Shown here piece after piece: positions 51,457 through 60,672 of a stretch of 64,000 bases of DNA; the first letter of the stretch is position 1, and every line of letters starts with the position of its first letter. The stretch lies in contig NZ_CP112998.1 of assembly GCF_026625565.1 (NCBI RefSeq), positions 6,360,501 through 6,424,500 on the forward strand, in the 5' to 3' direction. The translations under genes were made by a program, and so were the position numbers. Source of the stretch: Dyadobacter pollutisoli. GTDB lineage: Bacteria; Bacteroidota; Bacteroidia; Cytophagales; Spirosomataceae. Under the pieces are notes generated by a model that had not been told where the DNA came from, searched no databases, and saw nothing but the letters and a program-made list of their open reading frames with translations.

Positions 51457-51870
51457 ATGCCACGTCTTCTGGCGATTGATTACGGAGCAAAACGGAGCGG
51501 AATTGCGGTTACCGATCCATTGCAGATCATTGCCACCGCGCTGGAAACGGTACGGAGCCATGACTTGCTGGAATTTTTGAAAAAATATGCTGTCAGTGAG
51601 GAAATTGAAGCATTTATTATTGGAATGCCTAAAAGGCTGGACAATACGGAAAGCGACAACGCAGCGAGAGTGATGGCATTTATAAAGCAATTGAAAAAAG
51701 GCTTCCCTGATACACCAGTCCACACCCATGACGAAAGATTTACATCGTCAATGGCCTTGCAATCAATGATCGCGGCAGGATCCAAAAAGAGCGATAGAAG
51801 AGAAAAAGGCAATATCGACAAGATCAGTGCTACCATTATTTTGCAGTCTTATATGGAAAGTAAAAGGTAG
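51457..51870 (+). CDS. ruvX: Holliday junction resolvase-like RuvX/YqgF
   Basis: The 137-residue RNase H-like protein has LLAIDYGAKRSGIAVTDP with the first Asp, IIGMPKRLDNTESDNA, and VHTHDERFTSSMA with the later acidic pair. It processes 16S pre-rRNA or branched DNA. It starts 120 bp after the divergent recJ. Confidence 0.94.
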   Translation: MPRLLAIDYGAKRSGIAVTDPLQIIATALETVRSHDLLEFLKKYAVSEEIEAFIIGMPKRLDNTESDNAARVMAFIKQLKKGFPDTPVHTHDERFTSSMALQSMIAAGSKKSDRREKGNIDKISATIILQSYMESKR

Positions 51871-51918
51871 CCTGACTGAAAGCTAATTATCAAAACGAAT
51901 CAATAAAGTTTTATTACA

Positions 51919-52503
51919 ATGATTTATCCCATAGTAGCATACGGCGACCCCATTCTTAGAAAACCGACCCGATTTATCGAAAAAGGTGAACTGGATCTTA
52001 AAAAACTTTCTGAGGACATGTTCGAAACCATGCATTCTGCAAATGGCGTTGGTCTGGCTGCCCCGCAAATTGGAATGAACATAAGGGTTTTTGTAGTGGA
52101 TGGTACACCTTTCAGCGAGAAGGACGAAGATGAGGACGACGAGCCGGATCTGTCACTTGTTGATTTTAAAAAGACATTCATTAATCCTGAGATCCTGGAA
52201 GAGAGTGGTGAGGAATGGGCGTTTGAGGAAGGATGCCTGAGCATTCCCGGAATAAGAGGAGACGTATACCGTCCTGAAAAACTAAGGATCCGCTACCGGG
52301 ATACGGAATGGAATGAATATGTGGAAGAGTATTCGGGAATGGCCGCCCGCATTATTCAGCATGAGTACGACCATTTGCTGGGCAAGCTTTTCGTTGACTA
52401 TCTGCCTACTTTGAAAAAACAGTTTATCAAAAAGAAGCTGACCGATATTTCAAAGGGGAATGTGGATGCTGACTACCGTATGCGTTTCCCAAATCGCAGA
52501 TAG
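51919..52503 (+). CDS. def: peptide deformylase
   Basis: Deformylase removes the formyl group from nascent N-termini. Three metal motifs are present in 194 residues: GVGLAAPQIG, EGCLSIPG with the Cys ligand, and QHEYDHLLGKLFVDYL with both His ligands and the catalytic Glu. An acidic insert (EKDEDEDDEPDLS) between strands is typical in Bacteroidota. It follows ruvX by 48 bp. Confidence 0.97.
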   Translation: MIYPIVAYGDPILRKPTRFIEKGELDLKKLSEDMFETMHSANGVGLAAPQIGMNIRVFVVDGTPFSEKDEDEDDEPDLSLVDFKKTFINPEILEESGEEWAFEEGCLSIPGIRGDVYRPEKLRIRYRDTEWNEYVEEYSGMAARIIQHEYDHLLGKLFVDYLPTLKKQFIKKKLTDISKGNVDADYRMRFPNRR

Positions 52504-52541
52504 GTACATATATAAGGGTACAAAATAATCTATTCTTCAGC

Positions 52542-53333
52542 ATGCCGGAAGGTCACTTAGAAACATTATCACTGGCATTGATCCAGACTGATCTTTATTG
52601 GGAAGACACAACGGCCAATCTGTCCTCCCTCGAAGAAAAAATAGCAGCTTTACCAGAGGAAGTCGACGTGATCGTGTTGCCTGAAATGTTCAACACCGGT
52701 TTCACGATGAACATTTCGGTGGCTGAGCCAATGAATCTTACTACTACCAAATGGATGAAACAAATGGCGGCTCAAACGTCGTCATTACTCATTGGCAGTT
52801 TCACAGTGAAGGAAGGTAGAAGATTTTACAACCGGCTGCTCTGCGTCAAACCGGACGGTACCTGCGCATCTTACGACAAGCGGCATCTTTTTACAATGGG
52901 TGAGGAGCATCTGACGTACACAGCGGGAGAATCCAGGTTGATCTGTATATGGAAAGGCTGGAAAATTTGCCCTTTGATCTGCTATGATCTGCGGTTCCCC
53001 GTATGGAGCCGGAACACAGCCTCTGATCCCTACGATCTTCTTATATATGTGGCGAACTGGCCTTCGCGGCGCGCCCATGCCTGGAAGACATTGCTAATGG
53101 CCCGGGCCATCGAAAATCAAAGTTACCTGGTAGGCGTGAACAGGGTAGGAATGGACGGGAATGGGTTGAGTTATCATGGCGATTCGGTTGCGCTGGATTA
53201 TCTTGGCGAACCCGCGACTATGCTGGGCAGCATCGAAACAGAAAAAATCGTCCGGTTCTCAAAAACAGAACTTGATCAATACCGTCAAAGCTTCCCGGCA
53301 CTTTCCGATTCCGACAGTTTTGAAATAGTTTGA
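52542..53333 (+). CDS. nitrilase-family amidohydrolase (omega-amidase YafV-like)
   Basis: The carbon-nitrogen hydrolase triad is visible in 263 residues: Glu in VIVLPEMFNTGF, Lys in YDKRHLFTMG and Cys in CYDLRFPVWSRN. The region around it resembles YafV-type omega-amidase, which hydrolyses alpha-ketoglutaramate-like amides. It follows def by 38 bp and is probably in its operon. Confidence 0.9.
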   Translation: MPEGHLETLSLALIQTDLYWEDTTANLSSLEEKIAALPEEVDVIVLPEMFNTGFTMNISVAEPMNLTTTKWMKQMAAQTSSLLIGSFTVKEGRRFYNRLLCVKPDGTCASYDKRHLFTMGEEHLTYTAGESRLICIWKGWKICPLICYDLRFPVWSRNTASDPYDLLIYVANWPSRRAHAWKTLLMARAIENQSYLVGVNRVGMDGNGLSYHGDSVALDYLGEPATMLGSIETEKIVRFSKTELDQYRQSFPALSDSDSFEIV

Positions 53334-53374
53334 TGAACCATGGGACAATGTGTCCCAGACAGTTTGTCCCAGAC

Positions 53375-53662
53375 TTACTCAATTACCTTAGGTACCATTA
53401 TATAGGAGTCGTTTTTCGACGGAGCGTTGTGTAACGCGTCTTTTCTGTCGAGATTATTCACCGCTACATCTTCTCGCCAGTTGTTCACTTCGTCCATAAT
53501 GTGGGTGAGTGGCTCAACTCCTTCCGTATCGATTTCATTCAACTGGTCCATCCAGGTCAGCACCGAGTCCATGCTCTTCAACAGGGCCGCCTCTTCTTCC
53601 GGTTTGATCTCCAGCCGGGCTAGATGGGCGATTTTTTTGAGGGAGTCATGATCGATTTTCAT
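53375..53662 (-). CDS. gatC: aspartyl/glutamyl-tRNA amidotransferase subunit C
   Basis: GatC stabilises the GatA-GatB amidotransferase that makes Gln-tRNA or Asn-tRNA. All 95 residues fit the family: LKKIAHLARLEIKPEEEAAL, LTWMDQLNEIDTEGVEPL and the end SYIMVPKVIE. gatA and gatB are not in the window. Confidence 0.95.
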   Translation of the reverse strand: MKIDHDSLKKIAHLARLEIKPEEEAALLKSMDSVLTWMDQLNEIDTEGVEPLTHIMDEVNNWREDVAVNNLDRKDALHNAPSKNDSYIMVPKVIE

Positions 53663-54283
53663 GGTATTAAGAATTTGTTAAGTTAGCTCCTGGGTGTAAA
53701 TGAAATTCAAAATTACCTGATTTTTGCGATTCTGTTTTCAGGCGGGGCGGTAAATTGTAGGTGGGGTACCAGATTTCTCCTGCTGGTAACAAACTTTGAG
53801 GAAGCGATTTTGTCAAATTATGGGCGGCGATGTAAATTTTGCTTACCCGAAATTTAAAATTGTTGTTTAGACACATAGTAGGAGAAAAATAAAATTTGCT
53901 TTTCTAAGGTAATCTTGAAATATTTTGAAATACAATTATCGGGTTTAAAAAACATGTTGACAGGGAATCGCATAAAGAGTACAATTATATATAACCTTGT
54001 ATAAGATGCATATTCGCTTACTAATGAGCATTAAACCCAGATTTTGTAAGAAAATAGGTGGGATAGGTTTCTTTAAAATATGCAATTTGTAATTGTTCAG
54101 GCAAAAAATCAGAGAAAAAAACTGAGGAAATGCTTGCTTTTTTTTAAAAGGAAAACTCATACTTTTGTAGAAGTCGATAAATTAAAAAGCAATCGAAATT
54201 TTATTTTACCAAAACCAGTTTTAACCAAAAGTTTTATTTAATTCACAACCAAAATCTCAATTTAACCTTTAAAAGTAAGTCTG
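53663..54283. other. AT-rich intergenic region before the Ton operon
   Basis: About 620 bp separate gatC and exbB. Only non-coding AT-rich DNA is seen, with short frames lacking features. TACTTTTG (54160-54167), a TAnnTTTG element, lies 117 bases before the exbB ATG and is the likely promoter, giving a leader of about 105 bases. Confidence 0.6.
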
Positions 54284-55123
54284 ATGGAAAAGAAAGCTAC
54301 AAGTCCGGCACCAGCTCCAAAGCCTGCTGCGGCAGCAACAAAAGGCAAAGGCGGTTTGAACCCGGCATTGGTAATCCCTCTACTATTTGCGATTGCATTA
54401 TGTGTTTACATTTTCGTTCTGGGAGCTCCGGAACACTTTAAAGATGGCGATCACGCAAAAGGCCCAATCGATGGTGATTACTACGGAATCGTTTACAAAG
54501 GAGGTCCTATCGTACCAATTTTGATGACTTGTTTCCTGATCGTGTTAACATTTACAATCGAGCGTCTGATTACTTTGAACAAAGCCTCAGGTTCAGGCAG
54601 CATTGATGCGTTTGTACGCAAGTTGAGAACCCTTCTTGACAAAAATCAAATCGAAGAAGCTATCAAAGAATGTGATAGACAAAAAGGATCTGTTGGTAAT
54701 GTAGTAAAAGCAGGCCTTTTGAAATATAAGCAGTTGACTACAGAAACTGCTCTTGACAAAGAACAAAAACTGGCGGCTCTTCAGAAGGAAATCGAAGAAG
54801 CTACTACGCTTGAACTTCCAATGCTTCAGAAAAACCTTACCATCATCGCTACACTTGCGGGTGCATCTACTCTTTTGGCACTTCTTGGAACGGTAATCGG
54901 TATGATCAAAGCGTTCGCGGCACTTGGTACATCAGGTTCTCCTGACTCTGCTGCTCTTGCGACTGGTATCTCTGAGGCCCTTATCAATACAGCTCTTGGT
55001 ATCGGTACTTCGGCTATCGCGACTATCTCATACGCTTACCTGAACAGCCGTGTTGACGATCTTACTTACAGCATTGACGAAATTGGCATGAGCCTCCAGT
55101 CAAACTTTGCTGCGCATTATTAA
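54284..55123 (+). CDS. exbB: ExbB/TolQ-family proton channel
   Basis: The 279 residues have a Pro/Ala/Lys leader (PAPAPKPAAAATKGKG), a first membrane helix (ALVIPLLFAIALCVYIFVLG), an extracytoplasmic segment and two further helices. The helix TIIATLAGASTLLALLGTVIGMIKAF and the C-terminal ALINTALGIGTSAIATISY are the ExbB/MotA core. It uses proton-motive force to energise TonB. It opens the exbB-exbD-exbD-tonB operon. Confidence 0.95.
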   Translation: MEKKATSPAPAPKPAAAATKGKGGLNPALVIPLLFAIALCVYIFVLGAPEHFKDGDHAKGPIDGDYYGIVYKGGPIVPILMTCFLIVLTFTIERLITLNKASGSGSIDAFVRKLRTLLDKNQIEEAIKECDRQKGSVGNVVKAGLLKYKQLTTETALDKEQKLAALQKEIEEATTLELPMLQKNLTIIATLAGASTLLALLGTVIGMIKAFAALGTSGSPDSAALATGISEALINTALGIGTSAIATISYAYLNSRVDDLTYSIDEIGMSLQSNFAAHY

Positions 55124-55184
55124 TAGTTTTTTAAACTATTAATATGAAAGTTTCGTTAATATAAAAAAAACTTATATATTTGCT

Positions 55185-55799
55185 ATGGGAAAGGTAAGAC
55201 CTAAGAAGCACGCGCCGCATACGGATATGACAGCGATGACTGACGTAGCGTTCTTACTACTGACGTTCTTTATCATGACGGCCACGTTCAAGTCGAATGA
55301 TGCGGAGATTACAACTCCGTCTTCTATTTCGCAGATCAAGGTTCCTGATGATGATATTATGATCATTAGTATAGACAAAGCGGGCAAGGTATTCTTTGGA
55401 GTGGATGCAAAACCAGTTAGAGCAGCAATGCTTGAAAACATTGGGCAAGCTAAAGGGATTACGTTCACTGACACTGAAAAAGCAAAATTCGCGTTGCAAA
55501 GCAGTTTTGGATTTCCTTTGAATCAGTTGAAACCCTGGTTGAATATGCCAAAGGAACAAATGCCACAGGTTAAGCAACCTGGTATCCCTGTAGATTCAAC
55601 GGGAGCCAGCGAATTAGCTGACTGGGTTTATGCAGCACGTAAGGCCAACAACCAGTTACGGATTGCTTTAAAAGGAGACAACCTTTCGAAGTTCCCTGTA
55701 TTTAAGGATGTACTGGCTAATTTGCAGTCGCAGAACATTAACAAGTTCAACCTGATCACAGGAAGTGAGCAAGCCCCTGCCGGCTATACAAATGATTAG
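55185..55799 (+). CDS. exbD: ExbD/TolR-family protein, first copy
   Basis: The 204-residue protein has the cytoplasmic start KKHAPHTDMTAMTDVAFLLL and one membrane helix (LLLTFFIMTATF) with the proton-carrying Asp just before it in TDVAF. The periplasmic domain follows, with ALKGDNLSKFPVFKDVLANL near the end. It pairs with ExbB. A second exbD follows, as is normal in this Bacteroidota cluster. Confidence 0.94.
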   Translation: MGKVRPKKHAPHTDMTAMTDVAFLLLTFFIMTATFKSNDAEITTPSSISQIKVPDDDIMIISIDKAGKVFFGVDAKPVRAAMLENIGQAKGITFTDTEKAKFALQSSFGFPLNQLKPWLNMPKEQMPQVKQPGIPVDSTGASELADWVYAARKANNQLRIALKGDNLSKFPVFKDVLANLQSQNINKFNLITGSEQAPAGYTND

Positions 55800-55837
55800 T
55801 AACATTTAGTAAGATATCATTTAATTAAAGAGAAAAA

Positions 55838-56419
55838 ATGGCAGCAATTGAAGAATCGGGTGGTGGGCATGGCAAAGGCGACGGTAAGGTTCGGGCCAAG
55901 AAGATGTCTACCCGTGTGGATATGACTCCCATGGTGGACTTAGGCTTTTTGCTCATTACCTTTTTTATGCTTGCGACAACCATGTCAAAGCCAACATCCA
56001 TGACGTTGGCTGTGCCTGATAAAACTGATGAGGAAGATCAGGAAAAAACAGAACCGTTGAAAGCATCCAAAGTTTTGACCTTGTTTATGGGTGCAAATGA
56101 TGAGGTGTATTATCTGGATGGGGTAGCGGCTGATGATGACAAAGCAGAGGCATCTTTGAAAACAACCCGCTACGGGTTTGATTTGAGAAGTGTAATTTTT
56201 GCTTCTGCCAAAAGAATCAATGCAGCGAATCCAAAGGATGAAAAAGGAAACGAACCTTTTGTGGTCGTAATTAAGCCAACAGCAGTGTCTACCTATAAGA
56301 ACATGGTGGACGTATTGGATGAAATGGCGATTACAAAATCAAAACGATATGCACTCGTGGAGACTCTTACTGACGCAGAAAAGAAGCTCTTGGGGGACAA
56401 AGTCGAAGTTAAAAATTAA
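55838..56419 (+). CDS. exbD: ExbD/TolR-family protein, second copy
   Basis: The 193-residue protein has VDMTPMVDLGFLLITFFML with the conserved Asp and membrane helix, then the periplasmic ExbD domain ending in MVDVLDEMAITKSKRYALV. The Gly-rich start (ESGGGHGKGDGK) differs from the first copy. It starts 38 bp after it and may form a heteromeric complex with it. Confidence 0.95.
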   Translation: MAAIEESGGGHGKGDGKVRAKKMSTRVDMTPMVDLGFLLITFFMLATTMSKPTSMTLAVPDKTDEEDQEKTEPLKASKVLTLFMGANDEVYYLDGVAADDDKAEASLKTTRYGFDLRSVIFASAKRINAANPKDEKGNEPFVVVIKPTAVSTYKNMVDVLDEMAITKSKRYALVETLTDAEKKLLGDKVEVKN

Positions 56420-56448
56420 TTTTTAATCAAATCTAATTTCAAAGCGCC

Positions 56449-57273
56449 ATGGCAGAAATAGGCCCGAATGCAACACTGGATGATATAGTGTTTGCGGATC
56501 GTAATAAGGCGTACGGAGCATTTTCACTTCGTCAGGGATATCGTGCAGATGTGACGAAGGCTACTTTAATCGGTGCTGCTCTCTTTATTCTCGCAATGTT
56601 TACACCGTCAATTATTAATAAATTGACGGCAGGGAAAGAGGAAGAAGCTGCAATGGTTGAGGTGGATCTAATGAAAATACCACCGCCGCCAATTGACCCG
56701 GCAGAACCACCACCGCCACCACCGCCTCCGGTAGAACAACCTAAGGTGAACACGGTGAAGTTCTTACCGCCCGAGGTTAAAAAAGATGAAGAGGTTCCAG
56801 AAGAGGTACCACCACCAACAGTAGAAGAAATTAAAGAAGCTGTTGTTGCGGATAAAACAGTTGAAGGTGATCCAAATGCGAATGAGATCATCGTTGCCCC
56901 CGAAGCTGTAGCGGCGCCTAGCAAAGGTACAGTAGTAGAAGCGGCTCCGGAACCGGAGAAGATTTTTACAGTCGTTGAGCAACAGCCGGAATTCCCGGGA
57001 GGTACTGCGGAGATGTACAAATACTTAGGTAAAAATATCAAGTATCCAAGTGCAGCGTCCCGAGCCAACGTATCAGGAAGGGTTTTCATGTCATTCGTTG
57101 TAAACGTTGACGGTAGTATCCAGGATGTGGCTGTTTTAAAGGGATTGGGTTTTGGTTGCGATGAAGAAGCGATGCGTGTTGTGAAAGCAATGCCTAAGTG
57201 GAAACCAGGAAAGCAATCAGGACGTGCGGTTCGTGTTAAATACAACCTGCCAATCAATTTCCAACTGGAGTAA
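56449..57273 (+). CDS. tonB: TonB-family energy transducer
   Basis: TonB spans the periplasm and drives outer-membrane receptors. The 274 residues have a cytoplasmic start (ATLDDIVFADRNKAYGAFSL) and one membrane helix near 45 (LIGAALFILAMFTPSII). A Pro-rich spacer with eight consecutive Pro follows, and a C-terminal TonB domain from about 190 (VSGRVFMSFVVNVDGSIQDV, then MPKWKPGKQSGRAVRVKYN). It belongs to the same operon as ExbB and ExbD. Confidence 0.95.
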   Translation: MAEIGPNATLDDIVFADRNKAYGAFSLRQGYRADVTKATLIGAALFILAMFTPSIINKLTAGKEEEAAMVEVDLMKIPPPPIDPAEPPPPPPPPVEQPKVNTVKFLPPEVKKDEEVPEEVPPPTVEEIKEAVVADKTVEGDPNANEIIVAPEAVAAPSKGTVVEAAPEPEKIFTVVEQQPEFPGGTAEMYKYLGKNIKYPSAASRANVSGRVFMSFVVNVDGSIQDVAVLKGLGFGCDEEAMRVVKAMPKWKPGKQSGRAVRVKYNLPINFQLE

Positions 57274-57276
57274 CTC

Positions 57277-57498
57277 ATGAGGGAAAAACCATTGCATGAG
57301 AAGATCGGTGATCTAACCTCTGTGTTAATGGCTCTGACATACATAGGAGGAGGGGTCTTTTTGATCCTCTCCTCCTTGTCTTTTAAATTGTTACCTATTG
57401 GCAGTTTGCCCAGATATGCCTTTGCTGGCACACTTATTTTGTATGGGGCTTACCGAGGCTATAGAGTTTGGAAAAGAAGAAATCAGGATGAGTCATGA
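57277..57498 (+). CDS. small membrane protein of the Ton operon
   Basis: The 73-residue product has two membrane helices (VLMALTYIGGGVFLILSSLS and RYAFAGTLILYGAYRGYRV) and basic ends. It starts 3 bp after tonB and overlaps the next gene by ATGA. A gene of this kind is a regular member of the cluster. Function unknown. Confidence 0.85.
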   Translation: MREKPLHEKIGDLTSVLMALTYIGGGVFLILSSLSFKLLPIGSLPRYAFAGTLILYGAYRGYRVWKRRNQDES

Positions 57499-58451
57499 AA
57501 TTTAGGTTAGCCGGATTATTATTTGCTGCATCACTGGGGGTATTCAACTTAATGGGATGCAAATCTTCAAACGGTGAACTGGATAATCCAAGACAAGGCA
57601 GTATTACAATTGCATCTGATGAGTCTTTTAAACCGCTGGTAAATGCGCTGACGAATGCATACGAAGGAATTTATCCTAATACGCATTTTCAAATCGACTA
57701 CAAGCCGGAGCAAGAGGCAATCCGTCAGCTTCTTCAGGACAGTGCCAGGATTATTTTTGCAACCCGGCAATTAAATCAGAAGGAGCAGGACATCATTAAG
57801 CAGCAAAAAGGGACTCAAAAGTTTCAGCATATCGCGACGGACGGCCTGGCGTTGGTAGTAAGCAAATCCAATACCGACAGCCTGATTACAATGCCTGAAA
57901 TCAAAGGTATCCTGGAAGGTAAGATCACCGACTGGTCACAGTTGAAGGGAGGTAACCAGAAAGGGCTTATTACGCTGGTTTTTGATAATGCAAATGCAAG
58001 TAATCTGAACTTTATACTGAAGAAATTTGAGATAAAGGATATTCAACGTTTGCGTATTATTTCATCGGGCTCCAATGAGAAAGTGATTGATGATGTCAGG
58101 GCAAATCCATTGCATCTCGGATTTATCGGGGTTAATTGGATCAGCGACGGGCATTCACTTGCATCAGAAGAGCTTTCAAAGGGTATTTTTGTAATGGGTG
58201 TCGCAAAAAATGCGAACCCGGATTCATTGTCAGAGTACATTCAGCCGTTTCAAGGAGGGCTGGAATTTAAAAGATATCCTTTGTTCAGGGATCTTTACAT
58301 TATTAGCCGGGAAGGATATTCCGGACTGGGCGGAGGGTTAATGACGTATATCGCACGGGATGTAGGCGGATTGATTATTCAGAAAATGGGATTGCTACCA
58401 ACGGTGCCTTACCCGAGAGAACTGGAAATAACCACCGGGAAAAACTTTTAG
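57495..58451 (+). CDS. PstS-like phosphate-type substrate-binding lipoprotein
   Basis: The signal peptide ends in LMGC, a lipobox, so the protein is a lipoprotein. In 318 residues ITIASDESFKPLVNALTNAY is the first binding-protein strand, SSGSNEKVIDDVRANPLHLG a later ligand loop, and GGLEFKRYPLFRDLYIISRE the conserved end of PstS/PBP-like domains. No ABC transporter genes follow. In this Ton operon its ligand is not known. Confidence 0.88.
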   Translation: MKFRLAGLLFAASLGVFNLMGCKSSNGELDNPRQGSITIASDESFKPLVNALTNAYEGIYPNTHFQIDYKPEQEAIRQLLQDSARIIFATRQLNQKEQDIIKQQKGTQKFQHIATDGLALVVSKSNTDSLITMPEIKGILEGKITDWSQLKGGNQKGLITLVFDNANASNLNFILKKFEIKDIQRLRIISSGSNEKVIDDVRANPLHLGFIGVNWISDGHSLASEELSKGIFVMGVAKNANPDSLSEYIQPFQGGLEFKRYPLFRDLYIISREGYSGLGGGLMTYIARDVGGLIIQKMGLLPTVPYPRELEITTGKNF

Positions 58452-58530
58452 TGAACGTAAACAATTTAATAGATTTGGGACTTGTTATTGAAAAGCCAAA
58501 TTTTTTATCATTATTTTAACCGGGTAAAAA

Positions 58531-60282
58531 ATGAACAGAAACATGAGAATGAAATTAGTAGCACTGGTATTTGGTTTATTAGCGTTTGTTAACTTACACG
58601 CACAAACGACGCAGGACGGGCTTGCATTGATCCATGGAGAACGTTACAATGAAGCAGGTGAATTATTCAAGAAACTTGCAGAAAGTACTCCTTCTGCCGA
58701 TAACCAGTATTACCTTGGTTATTACTATATAAAAACCAATCAGTTGGATGAAGCTCAAAAAGCTTTTGAAAAAGGTATTCAGCTTGACGAAAAATCGTAT
58801 TTGAATCAGGTAGGTTTGGGTACTATCGCGCTTGCAAAAGGCGATCGTGCAAAAGCAAAAGAACTGTTTGAAACTGCCGAGAAGAAAAAGGGTAAAGATG
58901 CAGAAGTTTTGTTCAGAATGGGAGAGGCATATACGCTTTTCGAAAAGCAAAATGATCCTGCTGAGGCGATCCGCCTTTTGGACGCAGCTATTAAAAGGGA
59001 CAAAAACCTGGCAGATGCTTATATCGCAAAGGGCGACGCATTAATGCTACGTAACGAAGGTGGTAATGCTGCTACTGCTTATGAGTATGCATTGACTGCA
59101 AAACCAAATTACCCGGTGGCCTATAATGCAATTGGTCAGATTTTCCTGAGAGGTAAAAACTATAACCTGGCTCTTGAAAACTACAAAAAGGCAATCGAAG
59201 CAGACGCTAACTTTGCTCCTGCATATAAAGATCTGGCTGAATTGTACTTCTTCGCTCAGAAATACAAGCAAGCTGCTGAGAACTTTGACCTTTACATTCA
59301 GAAAAGTGGTACTACGGATCCTGAAATGAAGTTACGCGCTGCCCAGTTTGCATTTACTGCTGACGACTATGCTAAGTCGCTAAAACTTTTGGAGGAAATA
59401 AAAGGTAAGATCAATAATCCGATCACATTGCGTATGTATGGATGGTCTTATTTCAAAACCAATGAACCTGACAAAGCGATTGAAAATCTGAATGAGTTCA
59501 TGAAGGTTGCGCCGGACAAAGTAATTGGTGATGACTACAAATATCTTGGCCGTGCATATAATCAGAAAGCGACCAACGGTAAAGGTTATGATTCAACAGG
59601 TGTCCTATACATGTTGAAAGGTGCTGATTTGGATACTAGCAAAGCTGAGGCTGCTACGACTTATAAAGAAGTAGCGACATTGTACTACACAGCGAAGGAC
59701 TATCCTAATGCAGCTGCTGCGTTCGCAAAAGGTATCGCTTTGGATACTGCCAAAGCAACAGCTAACGACTACTACTACCAGGGGTTGGCCAACTTTCAAA
59801 CTGCTACAAGTTATGCGTTGCCAATAGCAAGCGATTCTAATTATGCTGACAGCGCGAAGATTGCGGCTATCAGAAAGGAATTGTTCCTGAGAGCGGATTC
59901 TATTTTCGCGACGGTAACACAAAAGCTGCCAGATTGGCCTTATGGTTACTATTGGAGAGCTAGTACACTCTACAATGCTTACGACAGACAGGAAAACATT
60001 GATAAAGGTATTTCTGCTCCATACTACCAGAAGCTGACAGAGCTTGCCGAGAAGGATCCAGATCCTTCTAAGTACAAGTCTTATCTGAAATTGGCTTACG
60101 GCTACCTGGCGTATTACAACCAGACTACATTGAAAGACCAGGCTAAGGCGAAGGAGTATTGGGAAAAATTGTTAAAAATAGATCCGGACAATGCGTCTGC
60201 TAAGGAAGCATTGGGAATTGCTGTGGCACCAGCCGCACAACCTGCGACAAAAGCTGCTCCTGCTGCACCTAAGAAGAAATAG
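58531..60282 (+). CDS. TPR-repeat protein of the Ton operon
   Basis: A signal peptide (LVALVFGLLAFVNLHAQ) precedes at least ten tetratricopeptide units, such as NQYYLGYYYIKTNQLDEAQK and NYPVAYNAIGQIFLRGKNYN. The C-terminus is Ala/Pro/Lys-rich. The 583-residue protein likely sits in the periplasm and scaffolds Ton or other cell-envelope proteins. It closes the operon, followed by a strong terminator. Confidence 0.92.
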   Translation: MNRNMRMKLVALVFGLLAFVNLHAQTTQDGLALIHGERYNEAGELFKKLAESTPSADNQYYLGYYYIKTNQLDEAQKAFEKGIQLDEKSYLNQVGLGTIALAKGDRAKAKELFETAEKKKGKDAEVLFRMGEAYTLFEKQNDPAEAIRLLDAAIKRDKNLADAYIAKGDALMLRNEGGNAATAYEYALTAKPNYPVAYNAIGQIFLRGKNYNLALENYKKAIEADANFAPAYKDLAELYFFAQKYKQAAENFDLYIQKSGTTDPEMKLRAAQFAFTADDYAKSLKLLEEIKGKINNPITLRMYGWSYFKTNEPDKAIENLNEFMKVAPDKVIGDDYKYLGRAYNQKATNGKGYDSTGVLYMLKGADLDTSKAEAATTYKEVATLYYTAKDYPNAAAAFAKGIALDTAKATANDYYYQGLANFQTATSYALPIASDSNYADSAKIAAIRKELFLRADSIFATVTQKLPDWPYGYYWRASTLYNAYDRQENIDKGISAPYYQKLTELAEKDPDPSKYKSYLKLAYGYLAYYNQTTLKDQAKAKEYWEKLLKIDPDNASAKEALGIAVAPAAQPATKAAPAAPKKK

Positions 60283-60296
60283 GGATACTTGCTTAT

Positions 60297-60339
60297 AAAT
60301 AGAATAGCCGCCTGGAAAATCCGGGCGGCTATTCTATTT
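60297..60339 (+). terminator. terminator of the Ton operon
   Basis: A perfect 16-bp inverted repeat (60297-60312 and 60324-60339) with an 11-nt loop; stem GC-rich at the centre and T-rich at the end. Confidence 0.9.
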
Positions 60340-60361
60340 ATAAATAAAAATGGAAATATCT

Positions 60362-60568
60362 TTAGCCTAGGGAAGACAAACGTGCAAAACAAGTATTCAA
60401 GACTGGTAAGTGAACAGTAGCATAATGATCATAGCACCACTGTCTTAAACGTTTTACCTCAGCTGGCATCAACATACGTATCGCTTTTCTCAATTCTTTT
60501 TCAAACAATCTGCGGTCGAAGCTAACTTTTTGCAGAATAATTTTGATGTATTCAAGCATCGAGGCCAT
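60362..60568 (-). CDS. small conserved hypothetical protein
   Basis: This 68-residue basic protein reads ILQKVSFDRRLFEKELRKAI, then PAEVKRLRQWCYDHYA. It lies in a small gap between the Ton operon and the BatD-like gene. Proteins of similar length with a VSFDxxLFxKELxKA motif occur in Bacteroidota as I recall, so I treat it as real. Function unknown. Confidence 0.65.
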   Translation of the reverse strand: MASMLEYIKIILQKVSFDRRLFEKELRKAIRMLMPAEVKRLRQWCYDHYATVHLPVLNTCFARLSSLG

Positions 60569-60672
60569 AGTATTATGTAGTTTTGTGGTTTAGGGACGTG
60601 TAAAATATGGGATGGGAATCAGCAGAAGCGTAAGGTTACAGCAATTCCTAATAAAGTTAACGAAAATAATTC

